In this document: positions 14,956 through 19,317 of the stretch, in pieces
Layout of the letters: each line of letters begins with the position of its first letter
Numbering within the stretch: position 1 is the first letter of the stretch
Assembly: GCF_030151085.1 (NCBI RefSeq)
Contig: NZ_JASLER010000039.1
Coordinates: forward strand, 1-19,317
From: Bacteroides sp.
Lineage (GTDB): Bacteria; Bacteroidota; Bacteroidia; Bacteroidales; Bacteroidaceae
DNA length: 19,317 nt
Direction: 5' to 3'
Program-made: the position numbers and the translations under genes
The notes under the pieces: generated by a model
Seen by the model: only the letters and a program-made list of their open reading frames with translations
Told to the model about the DNA's origin: nothing
The model's database searches: none

Positions 14956-15239
14956 ATAAACTATTATTTTAATATGTACGGCAAATATACCTAATAATCT
15001 TTAGATATAGATTTGCAAACTGCAAAAAGATGTTTATTTGCTAAAATGTGATTGTTGTCCTAGGTAAAACATACTCTATAAATTATATTAAACTCGTCGT
15101 TATTAATAAAATAATTTAGTATATAATGCTTTTATAATAAAATAAAAGTGTACATTTGTAGCGATGTTATTTAAATGAAGGCATAAACACAAAATGTTTG
15201 GCTCTCGGTTATATATATTAATAATTAAATTTAAGTATT
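14956..15239. promoter_or_regulatory. Divergent ROK/nan control region with candidate operators
   Basis: These 284 A/T-rich bases hold no gene. A minus-strand TATATTTG (14989-14982) lies 27 bases before the ROK start, and a plus-strand TACATTTG lies before nanL. Candidate operator elements are the palindrome TTTGCAAA (15012-15019), followed at once by GCAAA (15022-15026) and TTTGC (15037-15041), and AAACA/TGTTT (15185-15189 and 15195-15199) just after the expected nanL transcript start. NagC/Mlc-type ROK repressors bind A/T-rich inverted repeats, so these are reasonable candidates, but base composition makes chance matches likely. Confidence 0.4.
15130..15158 (+). promoter_or_regulatory. Promoter of the nan operon
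   Basis: TACATTTG (15151-15158) is an exact TAnnTTTG -7 element. TTTT at 15130-15133, 17 bases upstream, is a 3-of-4 match to the -33 box. A start near 15165 leaves a leader of about 75 nt with a small hairpin (15185-15199). Confidence 0.6.
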
Positions 15240-16157
15240 ATGGAAAAAATTGTAGGATTAATCAATGCCCCGTTTACTCCCTTTTATGAAAATGGAGAAA
15301 TAAATTACGAACCCATTGAGGCATACGCAAAGATGTTGGTTAAAAATGGTCTTCAAGGAGTATTCATCAACGGGTCGTCCGGTGAGGGGTATATGTTGAC
15401 TGATGAAGAACGTATGAAATTGGCTGAACGTTGGATAGAAGTTTCTCCAAAAGGTTTTAAAGTAATCGTACATGTAGGTAGTTGCTGTGTGAAATCTAGT
15501 CATAAGCTTGCCGAACATGCTCAAAAGATAGGAGCGTGGGGTATTGGTGCAATGGCTCCTCCATTCCCTAAAATCGGAAGAATAGAAGAACTGGTTAAAT
15601 ATTGCGAGGAAATAGCTTCGGGTGCTCCTCAGCTGCCTTTCTATTATTATCATATTCCGGCATTCAATGGTGCTTTCCTCTCAATGTATGCATTCTTGGA
15701 AGCTGTTGACGGTCGTATTCCCAACTTTGCTGGTATCAAGTATACGTTCGAAAGTCTGTATGAATATAACCAATGCCGCTTGTATAAGAATGGCAAATTT
15801 GACATGCTTCATGGACAGGATGAAACCATTCTTCCCTGTTTGGCTATGGGTGGTGCTCAAGGTGGCATTGGCGGAACAACGAATTATAACGGCATCAATC
15901 TGGTAGGTATCATTGATGCCTGGAAAGCTGGAGATCTTGATAAAGCGCGTGAATTGCAGAATTTCTCACAAGAGGTTATTAACGTAATCTGCCATTTCCG
16001 TGGCAATATTGTAGGCGGAAAACGAATTATGAAACTGATCGGTTTGGATTTGGGTAAGAATCGTACTCCATTCCAGAATATGACTGATGATGAAGAAGTA
16101 CGCTTGAAAGCTGAGCTTGAAGCAATCAACTTCTTCGAACGTTGTAATAAGTTATAA
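15240..16157 (+). CDS. nanL: N-acetylneuraminate lyase
   Basis: 305 residues, the normal length of this (beta/alpha)8 aldolase of the DHDPS/NAL superfamily. It splits N-acetylneuraminic acid into ManNAc and pyruvate through a Schiff base. Visible signatures: the carboxylate-binding GSSGE (45-49), the catalytic tyrosine in FYYYHIP (Tyr137) and the Schiff-base lysine in AGIKYTF (Lys167). It is the first gene of the operon, 13 bases before the epimerase. Equivalent to nanL of Bacteroides fragilis (nanA in E. coli). The neighbouring epimerase, permease and YhcH protein support lyase rather than dihydrodipicolinate synthase activity. Confidence 0.93.
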   Translation: MEKIVGLINAPFTPFYENGEINYEPIEAYAKMLVKNGLQGVFINGSSGEGYMLTDEERMKLAERWIEVSPKGFKVIVHVGSCCVKSSHKLAEHAQKIGAWGIGAMAPPFPKIGRIEELVKYCEEIASGAPQLPFYYYHIPAFNGAFLSMYAFLEAVDGRIPNFAGIKYTFESLYEYNQCRLYKNGKFDMLHGQDETILPCLAMGGAQGGIGGTTNYNGINLVGIIDAWKAGDLDKARELQNFSQEVINVICHFRGNIVGGKRIMKLIGLDLGKNRTPFQNMTDDEEVRLKAELEAINFFERCNKL

Positions 16158-16170
16158 AAAAGAAGTTGTG

Positions 16171-17367
16171 ATGAATACGACAGAATACCTACAGACATGG
16201 TCTGACTCTTATAAGAATGACATGATAAATAATATCATGCCATTTTGGATGAAATATGGCTTAGATCGTAAGAATGGCGGCGTTTATACTTGCCTCGACC
16301 GTGACGGAGCGTTGATGGATACATCAAAATCCGTTTGGTTTCAAGGACGTTTTGCGTTTACATGTTCTTTTGCCTACAATCATATTGAGAAAAACGTAGA
16401 ATGGCTTAATGCAGCCAAATGTACCCTGGACTTTATCGAAGCACATTGCTTCGATAAAGATGGGCGTATGTTTTTTGAAGTTACTGAAAAGGGCTTACCT
16501 ATTCGTAAACGTCGCTATGTATTCTCTGAAACATTTGCCGCTATTGCGATGTCGGAATATGCCATTGCAACTGGTGATCGCGTATATGCCGAGAAAGCGC
16601 TGAACTTATTTAAAGAGATTCGCCGTTTTCTATATACGCCGGGTATTTTAGAACCCAAATTCTGTGACCGAGTGAAGATGAAAGGTCATTCTATCGTTAT
16701 GATATTGATTAATGTGGCTTCCCGTGTACGTGCGGTTATCAGTGATCCGATACTTGACCAGCAGATTGACGAGGCTATTGCAGAATTGCGCAAGGACTTT
16801 ATTCATCCCGAATTCAAGGCATTACTCGAAACTGTAGGACTCAATGGTGAGTTTATTGATACCAATGCCGCCCGTACCATTAATCCGGGGCATTGCATCG
16901 AAACTTCCTGGTTTATTTTGGAGGAAGCAAAGAACCGTAACTGGGACAAAGCTATGGTGGATACCGCACTTACCATCCTCGACTGGTCGTGGGAGTGGGG
17001 TTGGGACAAGGAATATGGTGGCATCATCAACTTCCGCGATTGCCGCAATTTGCCTTGTCAGGATTATGCGCATGACATGAAGTTCTGGTGGCCGCAAACT
17101 GAAACCATCATTGCTACACTTTATGCTTACCAGGCTACTAAGGATGAAAAATACCTGGCCATGCACAAACAGATCAGTGACTGGACATATGCCCATTTTC
17201 CCGATAAGGAGTTCGGAGAATGGTATGGTTACTTGCGCCGTGATGGTACAATCTCTCAGCCGGCTAAAGGAAACCTTTTCAAAGGACCTTTCCACATACC
17301 GAGAATGATGACGAAGGGCTATGTGCTTTGCCAAGAAATTCTTTCCACAATTCAATCTAACCATTAA
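16171..17367 (+). CDS. nanE: N-acylglucosamine 2-epimerase (ManNAc/GlcNAc epimerase)
   Basis: 398 residues from ATG 16171; an in-frame ATG at 16117 would overlap nanL by 41 bases and is less likely. The protein belongs to the AGE/renin-binding-protein (alpha/alpha)6-barrel family and interconverts N-acetylmannosamine and N-acetylglucosamine without prior phosphorylation. Conserved features include GGVYTCLDRDG (36-46), FQGRFAF, INPGHCIETSWF (237-248, His241) and KGPFHIPRMM (371-380, His375); the two histidines occupy the catalytic positions known for AGE. In B. fragilis the sialic-acid route uses this kind of epimerase instead of the ManNAc-6-P epimerase of E. coli. The shared name nanE does not mean the two are homologous. 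nanT follows after 18 bases. Confidence 0.92.
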   Translation: MNTTEYLQTWSDSYKNDMINNIMPFWMKYGLDRKNGGVYTCLDRDGALMDTSKSVWFQGRFAFTCSFAYNHIEKNVEWLNAAKCTLDFIEAHCFDKDGRMFFEVTEKGLPIRKRRYVFSETFAAIAMSEYAIATGDRVYAEKALNLFKEIRRFLYTPGILEPKFCDRVKMKGHSIVMILINVASRVRAVISDPILDQQIDEAIAELRKDFIHPEFKALLETVGLNGEFIDTNAARTINPGHCIETSWFILEEAKNRNWDKAMVDTALTILDWSWEWGWDKEYGGIINFRDCRNLPCQDYAHDMKFWWPQTETIIATLYAYQATKDEKYLAMHKQISDWTYAHFPDKEFGEWYGYLRRDGTISQPAKGNLFKGPFHIPRMMTKGYVLCQEILSTIQSNH

Positions 17368-17385
17368 TCTCTTTATTAAAGTATC

Positions 17386-18621
17386 ATGAAAAACTCGAAA
17401 ATTTATCCGTGGGTAGTAGTAGCACTCCTTTGGGTTGTCGCTTTACTTAACTATATGGATAGACAAATGTTGAGTACCATGCGCGATGCCATGCAGATGG
17501 ACATCGTAGAGTTACAGTCGGCGGCCAACTTCGGCCGCCTTATGGCTGTTTTTCTTTGGATCTACGGCTTGATGAGCCCTGTCTCTGGCATGATTGCCGA
17601 CCGATTAAATCGTAAATGGCTTATCGTAGGTAGTTTGTTTGTATGGTCCACTGTGACTTACCTGATGGGTATAGCCGATAATTTCGAACAGGTTTTTTGG
17701 CTTCGTGCGCTCATGGGGATTAGTGAAGCCCTCTACATACCTGCCGGACTTTCCTTGATTGCTGATTACCATTCTGATAAATCGCGTTCATTGGCAATAG
17801 GTATTCACATGACCGGTCTCTATGCCGGGCAAGCTATTGGTGGTTTTGGAGCTACAGTGGCCGAGGCATTCTCTTGGCACACTACATTTCATTGGTTTGG
17901 TATTATCGGCATTGCTTATGCAGTTGTGCTGGCATTGTTCCTTCGAGAGAAGAAAGGACATATTCAAGTGGAGCAGATTCAATCTTCTGCGTCTAAAGAG
18001 AAAGGAGCTATTTTCAAAGGATTGACCTTGTTATTCAGTAACATTGCCTTCTGGGTGATATTACTTTATTTTGCAGCACCAAGTCTTCCCGGTTGGGCTA
18101 TCAAGAACTGGTTGCCTACTCTGTTTGCCGAAAACTTGGATATTCCTATGTCGCAGGCAGGTCCAATGTCTACAATAACGATTGCTGTATCTTGCTTCAT
18201 TGGAGTTATTTTGGGAGGTCTTCTGTCGGATAAATGGGTACAGAAGAACATCCGCGGTCGTGTCTACACCGGTGCTATTGGTTTGGGCTTGACTATTCCG
18301 GCATTAGTGCTATTGGGGTTTGGCCATAGCTTTGTTGCTGTAATTGGTGCAGGAATGTTGTTTGGTATCGGTTTTGGTATATTCGATGCCAATAATATGC
18401 CTATCCTTTGCCAGTTTGTATCATCAAAATACCGGGGTACAGCTTATGGTATTATGAATATGACAGGTGTCTTTGCCGGTGCTTTTGTTACAGACTTGTT
18501 AGGCCAATGGACTGATGGAGGTAAATTAGGAACGGGTATCGCTATGTTGGCAGTCATTGTTTTCATAGCTTTGGCGGTGCAACTTTATTTCTTGCGTCCG
18601 AAGACAGATAATATGGTCTAA
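17386..18621 (+). CDS. nanT: MFS transporter, probable sialic-acid permease
   Basis: 411 residues with about 12 hydrophobic helices, an inner-membrane major facilitator protein. The first helix ends in LNYMDRQMLS (21-30), with the Asp-Arg seen in the anion:cation symporter/hexuronate-type subgroup. The loop 2-3 motif MIADRLNRKWLIVGSLF is the family signature G-x-x-x-D-R-x-x-R-K. A second copy occurs as GGLLSDKWVQKNIRGR. Substrate is inferred from the operon: the B. fragilis nanLET cluster has an MFS sialic-acid permease in the same place. No TonB-dependent outer-membrane partner is in this window. Confidence 0.85.
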   Translation: MKNSKIYPWVVVALLWVVALLNYMDRQMLSTMRDAMQMDIVELQSAANFGRLMAVFLWIYGLMSPVSGMIADRLNRKWLIVGSLFVWSTVTYLMGIADNFEQVFWLRALMGISEALYIPAGLSLIADYHSDKSRSLAIGIHMTGLYAGQAIGGFGATVAEAFSWHTTFHWFGIIGIAYAVVLALFLREKKGHIQVEQIQSSASKEKGAIFKGLTLLFSNIAFWVILLYFAAPSLPGWAIKNWLPTLFAENLDIPMSQAGPMSTITIAVSCFIGVILGGLLSDKWVQKNIRGRVYTGAIGLGLTIPALVLLGFGHSFVAVIGAGMLFGIGFGIFDANNMPILCQFVSSKYRGTAYGIMNMTGVFAGAFVTDLLGQWTDGGKLGTGIAMLAVIVFIALAVQLYFLRPKTDNMV

Positions 18622-18638
18622 TAAAAACAGATATAAAA

Positions 18639-19085
18639 ATGATAGTTTCTAATTTGCAAAATAGTGGTAGGATTGAAGATCTTCATCCACTGTTTAAAAT
18701 ACTTTTTGATTACGTGAAAAATCACGATTTGCTTCACGCTGAATTGGGGCGTATCGTGTTGGATAGCGATAATCTGTTTATCAATAATGTCAATCCAGAG
18801 TGTGTGCCTGCTGAAAAACAGGTATTAGAAGTTCATCATACTTATATTGATGTACATATCCTGCTCGAAGGCAAAGAGGCTATTGGCTGGAAAGCGATAG
18901 AAGATTTAACGATGGAGACAAAGCCGTATGAAGAAGAAGACGATTGTGCATTGTATGCCGATAAACCTACTGCTTATGTTGATTTGTTGCCTGGGCAGTT
19001 CGCCATTGTTTACCCCGAAGATCCCCATGCACCGGTTATAGGCAGTGGGAGGATACGCAAGTTGATTGCAAAAGTAAAGCTTTGA
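18639..19085 (+). CDS. yhcH: YhcH/YjgK/YiaL family protein
   Basis: 148 residues, the standard length of this beta-sandwich, cupin-like family. Conserved metal/ligand residues are visible in EVHHTYIDVHILLEGKE (64-80, with His66, His67 and His73) and in FAIVYPEDPHAPVIG (121-135, His130). The E. coli homologue YhcH is encoded with nanATEK, and a role in sialic-acid or amino-sugar anomer conversion has been proposed. Its place as the last nan gene here, 17 bases after nanT, fits the same job. The exact reaction is inferred. Confidence 0.87.
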   Translation: MIVSNLQNSGRIEDLHPLFKILFDYVKNHDLLHAELGRIVLDSDNLFINNVNPECVPAEKQVLEVHHTYIDVHILLEGKEAIGWKAIEDLTMETKPYEEEDDCALYADKPTAYVDLLPGQFAIVYPEDPHAPVIGSGRIRKLIAKVKL

Positions 19086-19097
19086 CAATTAACAAAC

Positions 19098-19131
19098 GTG
19101 AGTTCAATCACATATATTTCATCGAACTCAC
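19098..19131 (+). terminator. Possible terminator of the nan operon
   Basis: GTGAGTTC (19098-19105) and GAACTCAC (19124-19131) form a perfect 8-bp stem with an 18-base A/T-rich loop, 13 bases after the yhcH stop. The tail CTTGAAATA is not U-rich, so termination is uncertain. Confidence 0.4.
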
Positions 19132-19153
19132 CTTGAAATAATTGGCGAAACAC

Positions 19154-19184
19154 TTGACATCGCCTTTGCAATGTTGTACCTTTG
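19154..19184 (+). promoter_or_regulatory. Strong Bacteroidetes-type promoter at the right edge
   Basis: TTG (19154-19156, within TTGACA) stands 20 bases before TACCTTTG (19177-19184), an exact -7 element. The expected start is near 19191. No start codon with a reading frame follows before the hairpin at 19224-19250. Confidence 0.65.
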
Positions 19185-19189
19185 TAAGG

Positions 19190-19256
19190 TGAATTTATAG
19201 ATACTTCAATTTCAAATTAGGATAAACGGAGAGGCATTGCTTCTCCGTTTCTTTTG
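19190..19256 (+). ncRNA. Candidate short RNA (~65 nt) or terminated leader
   Basis: The region between the promoter at 19154-19184 and the U-tailed hairpin at 19224-19250 has no ATG. The hairpin is a 9-bp perfect stem extended by two inner pairs (G-U and G-C), with the loop CATTG, followed by CTTTTG. The unit could be a small RNA or the attenuated leader of a gene beyond the window. I do not recognise its sequence. Confidence 0.4.
19224..19255 (+). terminator. Intrinsic terminator at the right edge
   Basis: The stem 19224-19234 with 19240-19250 (11 bp including one G-U) is followed by CTTTT at 19251-19255, a standard terminator layout. The remaining bases to 19317 are C/T-rich and hold nothing I recognise. 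Confidence 0.7.
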
Positions 19257-19317
19257 TTCCCCCTCACGTCTTCTTGTTTGAAATGCCTCATGTTTGCTCC
19301 CCCAATGCTACACTTTA

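Noticed and set aside
15240..16157. Dihydrodipicolinate synthase (dapA) instead of sialic-acid lyase
   Set aside because: The operon partners (AGE epimerase, MFS permease, YhcH) and the GSSGE/YYYHIP signatures fit N-acetylneuraminate lyase better.
16822..17364. 180-codon minus-strand open frame opposite nanE
   Set aside because: It lies entirely inside the well-supported epimerase gene and shows no recognisable domain or promoter.

Overview
The window comes from a member of the Bacteroidales, most likely Bacteroides in the broad sense. Four things point there. Most transcription units start behind the Bacteroidetes-type -7 element TAnnTTTG rather than a TATAAT box. There are no purine-rich Shine-Dalgarno sequences. 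A small RNA of the Bacteroidales-1 type lies behind rplT. The sialic-acid genes follow the nanL-nanE-nanT scheme known from Bacteroides fragilis.

Layout. (1) 1-2067, plus strand: the end of thrS, then infC-rpmI-rplT and a strong terminator hairpin. (2) 2133-2397: a stand-alone promoter, a highly structured noncoding RNA and a 13-bp hairpin that can terminate transcription from both sides. (3) 2468-5977, minus strand: an iorA-iorB-paaK operon (indolepyruvate/arylpyruvate:ferredoxin oxidoreductase plus an arylacetate-CoA ligase). (4) 6054-7294, minus strand: mltG, a terminator and a tRNA-Thr(CGU) gene with its own promoter. (5) 7479-13729, plus strand: a small polysaccharide-export cluster. It holds a CapD/FlaA1-like membrane protein with an apparently dead active site, a six-SLBB outer-membrane export protein, a Wzz/Wzc-type chain-length protein, a NusG-N-terminal-domain-only protein and a WbuC cupin. 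It has no glycosyltransferase, flippase or polymerase. (6) 13744-19085: a ROK-family regulator (minus) divergent from a sialic-acid catabolic operon (plus): N-acetylneuraminate lyase, N-acylglucosamine 2-epimerase, an MFS permease and a YhcH-family protein. (7) 19086-19317: a possible terminator and a second promoter-plus-hairpin unit that could be a ~65-nt RNA.

How the genes work together. The translation cluster is standard core genome. IorAB with PaaK links arylpyruvates, arylacetyl-CoA and free arylacetates, either for fermentation of aromatic amino acids or for reductive resynthesis of them. The nan operon takes in Neu5Ac, cleaves it to ManNAc and pyruvate, and epimerises ManNAc to GlcNAc; the kinase that follows (RokA in B. 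fragilis) is not in this window. The export cluster has transport, length-control and regulatory parts but nothing that builds a glycan, so its substrate must be made elsewhere or the locus is a remnant.

I see no CRISPR array, insertion sequence, phage gene or clear mobile element. The least explained parts are the export cluster with its degenerate CapD-like protein and NGN-only regulator, the structured RNA with inverted repeats around its promoter, and the short RNA-like unit at the right edge.
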